Shown here piece after piece: positions 7,408-16,045 of a DNA stretch of 64,000 bases. The first letter of the stretch is position 1. Each line of letters opens with the position of its first letter. The notes under the pieces are model-generated. The model was given only the letters and a program-made list of their open reading frames with translations. It made no database searches and was not told where the DNA came from. This DNA is from Proluteimonas flavola. GTDB lineage: Bacteria; Pseudomonadota; Gammaproteobacteria; Xanthomonadales; Xanthomonadaceae. The position numbers were made by a program, and so were the translations under genes. The stretch is from contig NZ_JAIWPU010000007.1 of assembly GCF_021191705.1 (NCBI RefSeq), positions 19,689 to 83,688 on the forward strand, written 5' to 3'.

Positions 7408-8550
7408 CTAGCCCGCGGCCTGCGGGGTTGCCGGCGGCAGTGCAGCAAGGAAGTCCGCGACCGCCGGCCCGAAACGCGCGATGTCGACGAGAAAGGCATC
7501 GTGCCCCTGCGGCGATTCCAGCGGCAGGAACGTCGCGTCGATGCCGCCGGCGCGCAGGCCGTCGGCGATCTGCTGTTGCTGCTGCAGCGGGAACAGGATG
7601 TCGGTATGCACGCCGATCGCGAGCGCCCGTTCGACGCGCAGTTTCGCCAGACCGCCACCGGTGCTGCCGCCGCAGCTTTCGCCGATGTCGAACCAGTCCA
7701 TCGAGCGGCTGAGGTAGAGATAGCAGTTGGGATCGAAGCGGCGCACGAAGCGGCGGGCGTGGCCTTCGAGATAGCTCTCGACTTCGAACTCGAGACCGAA
7801 CGGCTCCTCGTCCTCGCGGCGGTCGGATTCCAGGCGCACACGGCCGAAGCGCCCGTCCCATTCCAGCGCCGAGCGGTAGGTGATCACGCCGAGCTTGCGC
7901 GCCATGCGCATGCCGCTTTCGGGATACGCGGCATCGGTGTAAGCGCCGTTCTGCCACATCGGATCGAGGCGGATCGCCTCGCGCTGCAGTGAGCGGATTG
8001 CGATCGAGAACGGCAACGCACGCGCGGCGCCGCAGATGTTGATGTGCGTACGCGCCAGGCCCGGGAAGCGCGCGAGCAATGCGAGCGCGGTCATGCCGCC
8101 CATCGAGTTGCCGATCACGCAGGCGAGGCGTTCGATGCCGAGCGCGGCGACGACATGCGCGGCGGCGTCGGCACCATCCTCGATCGACAGGTCCGGGAAC
8201 GCGAGCCGGTATGGCGCGCCGGTGTCGGGATCGATCGAAGCCGGGCCGGTCGAGCCCTTGCAGCTGCCCAGCGAGTTCACGCAGACCACGAACCAGCGGT
8301 CGGTGTCGATCGGCTTGCCGGGGCCGAGCATCGCCTCCCACCAGCCCGGCGTGGCGTCGTCGGCGTGGCTGGCGGCATGCGCATCGGGCGACAGGCCGGT
8401 GACGATCAGGATCGCGTTGCCGCGGTCGGCGTCGAGCCTGCCCCAGGTCTCGTAGGCCATGCGTGCGCCACGGAGCGCGCCGCCGCGCTTCATCGGGAAC
8501 GGCGAGGGCAGGTCGACGAAGCGGCTGCCCGACGGGATGAATTCGGTCAT
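7408..8550 (-). CDS. metX: MetX-family O-acyltransferase, probably serine O-succinyltransferase
   Basis: A 380-residue alpha/beta-hydrolase of the MetX family, which acylates homoserine or serine. The nucleophile is Ser149 in G-N-S-M-G-G-M, and the catalytic Asp and His lie in H-T-D-I-L-F-P and G-H-D-A-F. The substrate loop reads L-G-S-C-K-G-S-T-G-P rather than the LGGCKGTTGP common in homoserine acetyltransferases. Members of this type in Xanthomonadaceae are known to be serine O-succinyltransferases feeding cysteine synthesis; the assignment here is inferred from loop and context. A cysteine dioxygenase-like gene follows. TACACT six bases before the ATG and no ribosome site suggest a leaderless transcript. 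Confidence 0.88.
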   Translation of the reverse strand: MTEFIPSGSRFVDLPSPFPMKRGGALRGARMAYETWGRLDADRGNAILIVTGLSPDAHAASHADDATPGWWEAMLGPGKPIDTDRWFVVCVNSLGSCKGSTGPASIDPDTGAPYRLAFPDLSIEDGADAAAHVVAALGIERLACVIGNSMGGMTALALLARFPGLARTHINICGAARALPFSIAIRSLQREAIRLDPMWQNGAYTDAAYPESGMRMARKLGVITYRSALEWDGRFGRVRLESDRREDEEPFGLEFEVESYLEGHARRFVRRFDPNCYLYLSRSMDWFDIGESCGGSTGGGLAKLRVERALAIGVHTDILFPLQQQQQIADGLRAGGIDATFLPLESPQGHDAFLVDIARFGPAVADFLAALPPATPQAAG

Positions 8551-8584
8551 CGCGCCAGTGTAGCGACTCGGTGCGTGGCGACGG

Positions 8585-9598
8585 TCAGGGCGTCGCTGCG
8601 ACGGGCACGACGAGTTCGACCGGATCGCGCGCCGGCAGCGTCACCCGCACCGGTGCGGATTCGAGATCGCCTGCGCCGCGCGACGCGTCGCCACTGCGCG
8701 AGATGCGCGCGATGATTTCGACCGAATCGAGCGCCGACAGCGGCTGGGTCGGCATCGGGCTGTCGCCGTCGCCGAGCACGATGTCCAGCGGCAACGCCGA
8801 GATCGGATGGCGCTGCACCGCGACCGGCATCGGCAGGCGGCCGGGATGGCGGGCGATGACGAAGACCGTCGCGTCGCCGGGCAGCGTGGCGCCGGCAGGA
8901 TCGAGCCGCACGCGAACGCGCAGCGCATGCGCGCCGGGCGCGGGGGCTTCGGTCGTCGGCGATGCAGCGTCTGTCGGCATTCCGGCTGCGGTGCGCGCGA
9001 CGGCGATCTGGGTGCGCAGCGCGTCGGCGGCGGCGCCGTCGAGCAGCGGCAGCAGCGGTGTCCACGTCGCGACCGCGCCGGCATCGTCGCCGGCCTGACG
9101 CTGGGCGATGCCCAGATACCAGCGTGCGTGCTGATGGTCGGGATTGCGCGCGAGCACATCGCGCAGCGTCTGCACCGCAGCTGCATCGAACTGCCGATCC
9201 GGTGCCGCACGTGCGCTGGCCTGCGCGGCTTCGACCTGCACCGCGTCGTCCTCGGGCAGCAGCTTCGCCGCGCGCGCGATCGCGTCGCGTGCGTCTTCAT
9301 GCCGCTCCAGTCCCGCATACGCACGACCCAGCAGCAGCCAGCCTTCGGGCTGTCGTGGATCGCGCTGCAGATCGGTTTCCAGGCGCGCGATCGCATCGTC
9401 GAGCGAATCGGGCGCTGCAAGCTCGGCGGGGTCGAGCGCCTGCGGCGTGCCGACCAGCATGTACATGCCGGCGACGAGCACCGGCACCAGCAGGGTCGCC
9501 GCGATCGCGACCCGCGACGCGCCCCGGCGCAGCCCCCGGGTCAATGCGACCACGGTCGCCAGCGTCAGTACGGACGCAAGGACGACGAATAGCAGCAT
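8585..9598 (-). CDS. ccmI: Cytochrome c biogenesis protein CcmI (TPR)
   Basis: CcmI delivers apocytochrome c to the haem ligation complex. The start used is ATG 9598, which overlaps the TGA of ccmH; two GTG codons just upstream are alternatives. The 337-residue protein has two N-terminal membrane helices (about residues 1-20 and 29-49), a tetratricopeptide region (E-G-W-L-L-L-G-R-A-Y, A-R-W-Y-L-G-I-A) to about residue 200, and a C-terminal periplasmic beta domain typical of long CcmI/CycH. It is the last gene of the ccm operon, 35 bases before the metX start region. Confidence 0.9.
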   Translation of the reverse strand: MLLFVVLASVLTLATVVALTRGLRRGASRVAIAATLLVPVLVAGMYMLVGTPQALDPAELAAPDSLDDAIARLETDLQRDPRQPEGWLLLGRAYAGLERHEDARDAIARAAKLLPEDDAVQVEAAQASARAAPDRQFDAAAVQTLRDVLARNPDHQHARWYLGIAQRQAGDDAGAVATWTPLLPLLDGAAADALRTQIAVARTAAGMPTDAASPTTEAPAPGAHALRVRVRLDPAGATLPGDATVFVIARHPGRLPMPVAVQRHPISALPLDIVLGDGDSPMPTQPLSALDSVEIIARISRSGDASRGAGDLESAPVRVTLPARDPVELVVPVAATP

Positions 9599-10041
9599 CA
9601 CCACGTCTCTGTGTCGTCGGGCGGCAGCGGCGACGCCTGCCGGCGCGAGGCGACGACGCGCCAGATCACCACGCCCCCGGCGCCGAGCAGCAGCAGCGGC
9701 CCGAACCACAGCAGCCACGTCGAGGGGCCGAGCTGTGGGCGATACAACACGAACTCGCCGTAGCGCGCGACCAGGTGCGTCTTGATCGCCCGGTCATCGA
9801 GACCTTCGCGCATCAGCGTCAGCACTTCGCGGCGCAGGTCATGGGCGATCTGCGCGTTGGAATCGGCCAGCGACTGGTTCTGGCACATCACGCAGCGCAG
9901 TTCGGCGACGAGGTTGTGGAAGCGGCGTTCCTCGGCGGTGTCCTCGAAGCGAAGCGGCGCGGCGTCGACCGCGACCTGCGCGCGTGCGGCCTGCGGCCAC
10001 GTCAGGCACAGCAGCAAGGCGAGCAACGCGGCGCGGATCAC
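9598..10041 (-). CDS. ccmH: Cytochrome c maturation thiol reductase CcmH
   Basis: CcmH keeps the CXXCH cysteines of apocytochrome c reduced. From GTG 10041 it has 147 residues: a signal sequence (LLALLLCLTWPQAARA), the redox motif L-R-C-V-M-C-Q-N-Q-S typical of CcmH, a helical periplasmic domain and one C-terminal membrane helix (W-L-L-W-F-G-P-L-L-L). The GTG overlaps the stop of dsbE (GTGA) and its own stop overlaps the ccmI start. It is the short form; the TPR domain that E. coli fuses to CcmH is the separate ccmI here. Confidence 0.93.
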   Translation of the reverse strand: MIRAALLALLLCLTWPQAARAQVAVDAAPLRFEDTAEERRFHNLVAELRCVMCQNQSLADSNAQIAHDLRREVLTLMREGLDDRAIKTHLVARYGEFVLYRPQLGPSTWLLWFGPLLLLGAGGVVIWRVVASRRQASPLPPDDTETW

Positions 10042-10595
10042 TTCGCCTCCAGTCGTTCGACGAACGGCATCAGATGTTCGCGGATCGTCGCGTCGGTCAT
10101 CGGGCCGACGTGCTTCCACAGGATCGTGCCGTCGCCATCGACGAGGAAGGTTTCCGGCGCGCCGTAGATGCCCCATTCGATCGCGGCCTTGCCGTCGTAG
10201 TCGGCGAGCACGAGATCGTAGGGATTGCCGAACTGCGTCAGCCAGCGGGTGGCGTCTTCGGGTTCGTCCTTCCAGTTGAAGCCGATCACGCGCACGCGCC
10301 CGGTCTTGGCGAACGCATTGACCACCGCGTGTTCCTCGCGGCACCCCGGGCACCAGCTGCCCCAGACGTTGAGCAGGTACGGCGCGCCGCGCAGATCGGT
10401 CTGCGTGACCAGGCGTTCCGGTGCGCCGAGCACCGGCAGCTGGAATGCCGGCGCGGGTTTGCCGATCAGCGGAGAGGGCAGGGCGTCGCGATCGGGATCG
10501 CGGCTCAGCCAGACGCCGGCGGCCAGCAGCGCGAGGATCGCGCCGAACACGGCCAGCGGCAGCCAGCGCGCGCGGGATGCACGCGATGCGCTCAT
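10038..10595 (-). CDS. dsbE: Thiol:disulfide interchange protein DsbE/CcmG
   Basis: A 185-residue membrane-anchored thioredoxin that passes reducing power to apocytochrome c or CcmH. It has an N-terminal anchor (residues 11-30), the thioredoxin motif W-C-P-G-C (Cys82, Cys85), G-I-Y-G-A-P-E-T-F with the cis-proline, and the family-specific acidic groove around F-N-W-K-D-E. The ATG at 10595 overlaps the ccmF stop by four bases. Position between ccmF and ccmH matches ccmG. Confidence 0.95.
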   Translation of the reverse strand: MSASRASRARWLPLAVFGAILALLAAGVWLSRDPDRDALPSPLIGKPAPAFQLPVLGAPERLVTQTDLRGAPYLLNVWGSWCPGCREEHAVVNAFAKTGRVRVIGFNWKDEPEDATRWLTQFGNPYDLVLADYDGKAAIEWGIYGAPETFLVDGDGTILWKHVGPMTDATIREHLMPFVERLEAK

Positions 10596-12517
10596 GCGGT
10601 CTTCTCCCGACGCGGCCGGCGGAAGCGGCGATCGGCCGCGGTCACGAAACCGCCGAGCGCCATCAGGAACGCACCCGCCCAGACCCAGCGCACGAAGGGT
10701 TTGATGTGCACGCGCAGTGCCCAGGCGCCGCCGCCCAGCGGTTCGCCGAGCGCGACGTAGACATCGCGCAGCACGCCGGGGCGGATCGCCGTTTCGGTCA
10801 TCACCTGGCCGCCGCTGGCGTAGGTGCGCTTCTCGGGATGCAGCGTGGTCACCAGCCGGTCGCCCTGCAACATGCGCACCGTGCCGCGGTCGGATTCGTA
10901 GTTCGGGCCGACGTGATGCGCGACGCCGTCGAGCACGAAGGCGTCGCGGCCGATGTCCAGCGACTGGCCCGGCAACAGCGCGACCTCGCGCTGCACGTTG
11001 AGGCCTTCGACCAGCAACGCGCCGATCAGGAACACCGAAATGCCCAGATGCCCGAGCACCATGCCGGTCATCTCCGCGCCCATGCGGCCGCCCGGCGCGC
11101 GCAGGCGCGTCCACACGAAACGCGCGGTGCCGCCGGCCACCCACACCGCACCCGCCACGCCCACCGCGACCTTCCACGGCCCCTGCGGCGCGGTGAAGAA
11201 CGCGAGCGTCGCCGCGATCAGCGCGAGCGCCGCCCACGGCAGCAGCATGCGCAGCGGCCGCGCCATGTCCTCGTTCTGCCAGCGGGTGAGCGGACCGAAC
11301 GGCAACAGCAGCACCAGCGGCGCCATCAGCAGCAGGAACAGCAGGCCGAAGTAGGGCGGGCCGACCGAGATCTTGCCCAGGCCCAGCGCATCGGCCAGCA
11401 GCGGATACAGCGTGCCCAGCAGCACCATCGCGCAGGCCGCGACCAGCAACAGATTGTTCGCGAGCAGCAGGGTCTCGCGCGAGGTCGCGGCGAATGGTTT
11501 GCCGTCGCGGCCATCGGGCGCGCGCAGCGCATAGAGCAGCAGCGATCCGCCGACGACGAGGCCCAGGAACACCAGGATGAAGAGCCCGCGCGTCGGGTCG
11601 GCGGCAAAGCTGTGTACGCTGGTCAACACGCCTGAGCGTACGAGGAACGCGCCGAGCAGCGACAGCGAGAACGTCGCGATCGCCAGCAACAGCGTCCAGC
11701 CGTGGAAACTCCCGCGCTTCTCGGTAACGGCCTGCGAATGGATCAGCGCCGCGCCGGCGAGCCACGGCATGAAACTCGCGTTCTCGACCGGATCCCAGAA
11801 CCACCAGCCGCCCCAGCCGAGTTCGTAATACGCCCACCACGAGCCGAGCGCGATGCCGATCGTCAGGAACGCCCACGACACGTTCGTCCACGGCCGCGTC
11901 CAGCGCAGCCAGTGCGCGTCGACCTTGCCGTCGAGCAGGGCGGCGATCGCGAACGCGAACGGCACCATGAAGCCCGAGTAGCCGATGTAGAGCATCGGCG
12001 GGTGCACGATCATCCCCGGGTCCTGCAGCAGCGGATTCAGATCGCGGCCTTCGAGCGGCATCGGCAGGATGCGTTCGAAGGGATTGCTGGTGAAGATCAG
12101 GAACGCGAGAAAGCCCAGGCACACCGCGCCCATGACGCCAAGCACGCGCGCCAGCACCACGTCCGGCAGCGACCGCGAGAACCACGCGACCGCCGCGTTC
12201 CAGCACGCCAGCACGAACACCCACAGCAGCAGCGAGCCCTCGTGGCCGCCCCAGACCGCGGTGAAGCGGTAGACCATGGGCAGCAGCGAGTTCGAGTTCT
12301 CGGCGACGTAGCGCACCGAGAAATCCTGCTGCACGAACGCGGCCGTCAGGATCGCCCAGGCGATCAGCGTCAGCGCCCATTGCGCGTAGGCGGCCGGTCG
12401 CGCGGTCGCCATCCACGGCGCGAGACCGCGCTGCGCGCCGAGCAGCGGCAACACCGTCTGCAGCACTGCTGCGACCAGCGCCAGCAACAGCGCGATCTGG
12501 CCGAGTTCAGGCAGCAT
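10592..12517 (-). CDS. ccmF: Haem lyase CcmF
   Basis: CcmF ligates haem to apocytochrome c in the inner membrane. ATG 12517 is preceded by GGAG at six bases and gives the usual opening M-L-P-E-L-G-Q; the frame also runs upstream to a GTG at 12541 without a ribosome site. The 641-residue polytopic protein contains the WWD haem-handling motif (W-G-G-W-W-F-W-D-P-V-E-N), F-T-A-V-W-G-G-H-E-G-S near residue 85, and a long C-terminal periplasmic domain before a last helix. It lies between ccmE and dsbE. Confidence 0.96.
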   Translation of the reverse strand: MLPELGQIALLLALVAAVLQTVLPLLGAQRGLAPWMATARPAAYAQWALTLIAWAILTAAFVQQDFSVRYVAENSNSLLPMVYRFTAVWGGHEGSLLLWVFVLACWNAAVAWFSRSLPDVVLARVLGVMGAVCLGFLAFLIFTSNPFERILPMPLEGRDLNPLLQDPGMIVHPPMLYIGYSGFMVPFAFAIAALLDGKVDAHWLRWTRPWTNVSWAFLTIGIALGSWWAYYELGWGGWWFWDPVENASFMPWLAGAALIHSQAVTEKRGSFHGWTLLLAIATFSLSLLGAFLVRSGVLTSVHSFAADPTRGLFILVFLGLVVGGSLLLYALRAPDGRDGKPFAATSRETLLLANNLLLVAACAMVLLGTLYPLLADALGLGKISVGPPYFGLLFLLLMAPLVLLLPFGPLTRWQNEDMARPLRMLLPWAALALIAATLAFFTAPQGPWKVAVGVAGAVWVAGGTARFVWTRLRAPGGRMGAEMTGMVLGHLGISVFLIGALLVEGLNVQREVALLPGQSLDIGRDAFVLDGVAHHVGPNYESDRGTVRMLQGDRLVTTLHPEKRTYASGGQVMTETAIRPGVLRDVYVALGEPLGGGAWALRVHIKPFVRWVWAGAFLMALGGFVTAADRRFRRPRREKTA

Positions 12518-12553
12518 CGGCGACTCCGGCGTTCGCGCCACGCACCGCTTCGA

Positions 12554-13036
12554 TCACTGCGCGGCGTCCGTGTCGGCCGGCGTCACGATGCCGTGCCTGT
12601 CGTGCGCCAGTCCCATCTTGTCGGCGACTTCCTTCGGCACGTAGGTCTCGTCGTGGCGCGCGAGCACCTGTTCGGCGACGAAGGTGCCGCCGTCCATGCG
12701 CCCGGTCGCGATCACCGCCTGGTGTTCGCGGAACAGGTCCGGCAGCAGGCCGGTGTAGCGCACCGGCAGTTCGGCATCGCCGTCGGTGACCCGGAAGCGC
12801 GCCTCCATCGACCCCTCGGCGCGCGAGAACGAGCCGCCGGCGACCATGCCGCCGAGCCGGAAGCGCGCCTCGCCCGACGCCACCGCGGCGCCCGCGATGC
12901 CGCCCAGCACTTCGTGCGGCGTGTACAGATACGACACGTTGCGCTGCAGCGCGAACGCGATCAGCGTCATCGACAGCGCACTGGCCGCGACGATCGCGAC
13001 CACGAACAGCAGGCGGCGGCGACGCACCGGATTCAT
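12554..13036 (-). CDS. ccmE: Haem chaperone CcmE
   Basis: CcmE carries haem covalently through the periplasm to CcmF. The 160-residue protein has an N-terminal anchor (about residues 8-29), an OB-fold domain, and the haem-binding segment [10 protein letters not shown], with His128 as the covalent haem site and Tyr132 as axial ligand. The ATG overlaps the ccmD stop (ATGA). The 37-base gap to ccmF is among the largest inside this operon. Confidence 0.96.
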   Translation of the reverse strand: MNPVRRRRLLFVVAIVAASALSMTLIAFALQRNVSYLYTPHEVLGGIAGAAVASGEARFRLGGMVAGGSFSRAEGSMEARFRVTDGDAELPVRYTGLLPDLFREHQAVIATGRMDGGTFVAEQVLARHDETYVPKEVADKMGLAHDRHGIVTPADTDAAQ

Positions 13037-13212
13037 CGGGTCAGCTCCGCGGACTCATTGGCGGCCACCGTCGTGGCGGCGGCGCGACGCGATGCCAGCA
13101 GGCGCACCGCGCGCAGCAACTGCGCGGTGCGGATGCGCGGGGCGACGAAATCCCAGGCCAGCACGGCGGCGAACACCGCGTAGGCGGCGACGACGTATTC
13201 GATGTAGGTCAT
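13033..13212 (-). CDS. ccmD: Haem exporter protein CcmD
   Basis: A 59-residue membrane peptide starting [11 protein letters not shown], with one helix (residues 6-24) and a basic cytoplasmic tail ([13 protein letters not shown]). It is needed for release of haem-loaded CcmE from the CcmABC complex. The gene is recognised by size, composition and position: its start overlaps the ccmC stop and its stop overlaps the ccmE start, both as ATGA. Confidence 0.92.
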   Translation of the reverse strand: MTYIEYVVAAYAVFAAVLAWDFVAPRIRTAQLLRAVRLLASRRAAATTVAANESAELTR

Positions 13213-13967
13213 GCGCGATCTCCGGTCGGTGCGACCAGCGCCCGTACCCAGTCCTTGCCGGCTTCGCGGCGCAGGTTGTCGGCGCGCGCGCGCGCCAGCA
13301 GCGAGCCGACGAACCAGAACTTGGTGCCGACCACCATCCACAGCAGCGGCCACAGCATGCTGCCGTCGATGCTCGATTCGCCGAACACGCGGATCGTCTG
13401 GCCCTGGTGCAGGGAATCCCACCACACCACCGAGTAGCGGATCACCGGCAGCAGCACGACGCCGACGATCGCCAGCAATCCGGCCGCGCGCGCGGCGGTG
13501 CGGCGGTCCTCGATCGCGTGATAGAGGCCGATCACGCCCAGGTACAGGAACAGCAGGATCAGCTCGGTGGTCAGGCGCGGGTCCCAGTCCCACCACGTCC
13601 CCCACATCGGCCGGCCCCAGATCGAGCCGGTGGCCAGCGTGATCACGGTGAATGCGGCGCCGATCGGCGCGCAGGCCATCGCCAGGATCTCGCACAGCTT
13701 GATCCGCCAGACCAGCGCGATCGCGGCGTAGAGCGCCATCGTCGCGAATACGGCCAGGCTCATCCATGCGCTCGGCACATGGATGTAGAGGATGCGGAAG
13801 CTGTCGCCCTGCTGGTAGTCGGCCGGCACCACGTACAGCGCGCCGTACAGGCCGACGGCCATCGTCGCTAAGCCGAGGCCGAAACCCCACGGCGCCCAGC
13901 GCCGCGCGAAGCGGTCGAAGGTGGGGGGCGAACCGAGTTGGTGGAACCAGCGAAGGACAGGATTCAT
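13209..13967 (-). CDS. ccmC: Haem exporter protein CcmC
   Basis: CcmC presents haem to CcmE. From ATG 13967 the 252-residue polytopic protein carries the WWD motif as G-T-W-W-D-W-D-P-R-L, the conserved H-V-P-S-A-W motif with a haem-ligand His in the first periplasmic loop, and six hydrophobic segments. The frame continues upstream to 14276 but that part has shadow-like Arg/Pro composition. About 136 bases of non-coding sequence separate it from the ccmB stop. Confidence 0.96.
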   Translation of the reverse strand: MNPVLRWFHQLGSPPTFDRFARRWAPWGFGLGLATMAVGLYGALYVVPADYQQGDSFRILYIHVPSAWMSLAVFATMALYAAIALVWRIKLCEILAMACAPIGAAFTVITLATGSIWGRPMWGTWWDWDPRLTTELILLFLYLGVIGLYHAIEDRRTAARAAGLLAIVGVVLLPVIRYSVVWWDSLHQGQTIRVFGESSIDGSMLWPLLWMVVGTKFWFVGSLLARARADNLRREAGKDWVRALVAPTGDRA

Positions 13968-14103
13968 TCGGCGAGGCGTGCGGGCGTGGGCTGGCAGTCT
14001 CGCGAACGCGTTGCGTCGGGCGCGTGCGGTCGCGGGCGGATGCGGATCTGCAACACGGGTTGCGCGTCGGCGACGGGGCCCTCCAGACCCGTCGCGGGGC
14101 CGG

Positions 14104-14790
14104 TCAGTTGAGCGCGATGCGGATGGCGGTCGCCGCGGCGACGGGTGCCAGCACGAGCGCGGCGGCAAGGCCCGCGGCGAGCAGCAACAGCCCGCCGGAC
14201 GGATCATGCCCCTGCGCCGCGATCGCGACGCTGCCGGCACCGAACACCAGCACCGGAACGTACAGGGGCAGGGCAAGCAGTGCCAGCAGGATACCGGAAC
14301 GCCGCATGCCGATGGTCAGCGCGGCGACCACCGCGCCGAGCAGGCTCAGCAGCGGCGTGCCCAGCGCGAGACCGGCCAGCAGCACCGGCAACTGGGCGCG
14401 CGGCAGGCCCAGCAGTTCGGCCAGCAGCGGGGTGGCGACCAGCAGCGGCAGCGTCGTCGTCGCCCAGTGCACCGCGGTGCGCACCAGCACCAGCCAGGCC
14501 AGCGGCACGGGGCTGAGCATCCATTGTTCGAGCGAGCCGTCCTCGGCATCGCCGCGGAACAGCGTGTCGAGCGCGAGCAGGCCGGCGAGCACCGCCGCGA
14601 CCCAGAGCACACCGGGCGCCACGGCCCGCAGCGTCGCGGGCTCGTTGCCCAGTGCGAGCGCGAACAGCACCACGACCAGGAGCGCGAACAGCGCCGGCTG
14701 AAGCGCATCGCCCCGGCGCCGCCACAGCAGGCGCAGGTCGCGGGCGATCAGCGCGGCGGCGCTGCCGGGCAGGGTCGGCGTCGCGCTCAT
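14104..14790 (-). CDS. ccmB: Haem exporter permease CcmB
   Basis: Membrane subunit of the CcmAB transporter, which uses ATP to release holo-CcmE from CcmC. The 228-residue protein has six predicted helices, an N-terminal [12 protein letters not shown] cytoplasmic start, and the family stretch [15 protein letters not shown] 14790 overlaps the ccmA stop by four bases, so the frame upstream of it is ignored. Confidence 0.95.
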   Translation of the reverse strand: MSATPTLPGSAAALIARDLRLLWRRRGDALQPALFALLVVVLFALALGNEPATLRAVAPGVLWVAAVLAGLLALDTLFRGDAEDGSLEQWMLSPVPLAWLVLVRTAVHWATTTLPLLVATPLLAELLGLPRAQLPVLLAGLALGTPLLSLLGAVVAALTIGMRRSGILLALLALPLYVPVLVFGAGSVAIAAQGHDPSGGLLLLAAGLAAALVLAPVAAATAIRIALN

Positions 14791-15428
14791 GCGGCCGCGT
14801 CCAGTACCAGTTCGCGGGTGCGCACCGGCGGCGCGGCATAGGCGCCATGCGTGGTCACCAGCGCCGCGCCACCGTCGTCGAGCTGGGCGCGGACCATGCG
14901 GTTGACCAGTTCGATGCCCTGCAGATCGAGGTTGGCGTAGGGCTCGTCGAGCAGCCACAGCTTTGCTGGCGACATCCACAGCCGTGCCAGCGACAGCCGT
15001 TTCTTCTGCCCGGCCGACATCTGCCTGACCAGCAGGTGCGCCTGCGCAGCGAGCCCGACCAGCGCAAGCGCGCGCTCGGCGCTCTGGCTGGCGCGACAGC
15101 CCTGCAGGCGGGCGAGGAAATCGAGGTTCTCGATCCCGTCGAGATCGGCCTTCAGGCCCGGCAGATGCCCCAGATACGCCATGGTGCCGGCGCGCATCGC
15201 GCGGGCCACCGGCGTGCCGCCGACCTCGACCGTGCCACTGTCAGCTTCCAGCAGGCCGGCCAGCACCCGCAGCAGCGTGGTCTTGCCCGCGCCGTTGCCG
15301 CCCTGCACGAGCAGGGCTTCGCCGGCGGCGACATCGAAATCGAGCGGTCCGAACACCGGCCGCTCGTCGCGCAGGAAGCACAGACCGCGGGCGGCGAGCA
15401 GCGGTGGGACGGAAGCGGACTCGGACAT
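14787..15428 (-). CDS. ccmA: Haem exporter ATP-binding protein CcmA
   Basis: ATPase of the CcmABCD complex. The 213-residue ABC protein has Walker [10 protein letters not shown] (43-51), the signature [12 protein letters not shown] (137-148), Walker [13 protein letters not shown] (157-168) and the switch His in V-T-T-H-G. ATG 15428 begins M-S-E-S-A-S-V. This is the first gene of the ccm operon; the promoter should lie in or before 15429-15501 but no clear hexamers were picked out. Confidence 0.95.
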   Translation of the reverse strand: MSESASVPPLLAARGLCFLRDERPVFGPLDFDVAAGEALLVQGGNGAGKTTLLRVLAGLLEADSGTVEVGGTPVARAMRAGTMAYLGHLPGLKADLDGIENLDFLARLQGCRASQSAERALALVGLAAQAHLLVRQMSAGQKKRLSLARLWMSPAKLWLLDEPYANLDLQGIELVNRMVRAQLDDGGAALVTTHGAYAAPPVRTRELVLDAAA

Positions 15429-15501
15429 GCGGCGGCGATGGGCCCGTGTGCGCGGCCCGGACGACCGCGCGGCCATCCTATCCGCAGCGGCGGTACTTGC
15501 G

Positions 15502-15984
15502 TCAGCGCAGCCAGTCGACGTGCCGGTCGCCTTCCAGCCCGTTCGGGCGCGCGGCATCCATGCGCAGGCGCACCGGCGTCTCGCGCGACCACCACAGCGT
15601 GCCGAGCTGGCCATAGCGGCGCGCGAGTGCGTCGAATGCAGCGACATCCATGCCGAACACGATCCAGCTCGGTTCGCGCCAGCTGCGGTCGGTGGCGCTG
15701 GCGAAGGCCGGCATATGCGGCAGGCCGAGCGCGGTGAGCTCGGCCTCCAAAGCCTTGTCCGAGCGCCGGTTCTCGGTCGGCGCGCGCACGTCCGACATCG
15801 GATTCCACGCCGAGAGCAGGCCGTAGCCGTTGGCGTCGGGATAGCGCAGGTCGAGGCCCGGCGTCGGCAGCCCGATGACGATGTCGTGCCAGTCGTCGCG
15901 GTGCTGCCAGCGGTAGCGGGCATCGAGATAGGCGTGCAACAGCGCGACCAGACGGGTGTCGTCGATGGGATGCTGGTTGTTCAT
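15502..15984 (-). CDS. DUF3293 domain-containing protein
   Basis: A 160-residue soluble protein with the family pattern L-L-S-A-W-N-P-M-S near the middle, followed by [11 protein letters not shown]. That matches DUF3293, small bacterial proteins of unknown function. No signal peptide or membrane segment is seen. It is upstream of ccmA on the same strand (73-base gap) but has no evident link to haem export. GATAAA eight bases before the ATG, with no ribosome site, could make it near-leaderless; it diverges from the aminotransferase gene. Confidence 0.75.
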   Translation of the reverse strand: MNNQHPIDDTRLVALLHAYLDARYRWQHRDDWHDIVIGLPTPGLDLRYPDANGYGLLSAWNPMSDVRAPTENRRSDKALEAELTALGLPHMPAFASATDRSWREPSWIVFGMDVAAFDALARRYGQLGTLWWSRETPVRLRMDAARPNGLEGDRHVDWLR

Positions 15985-16045
15985 GGCGGCGGTTTATCCC
16001 CGTGGTCCGCGTCCGTACACTCGTGGCCCCTCAGATCCCAACGGC

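Noticed and set aside
10038..12416. A 792-codon frame that looks like a fusion ending in DsbE
   Set aside because: The first 600 codons are an out-of-frame shadow of ccmF; the real dsbE starts at 10595 with a start/stop overlap.
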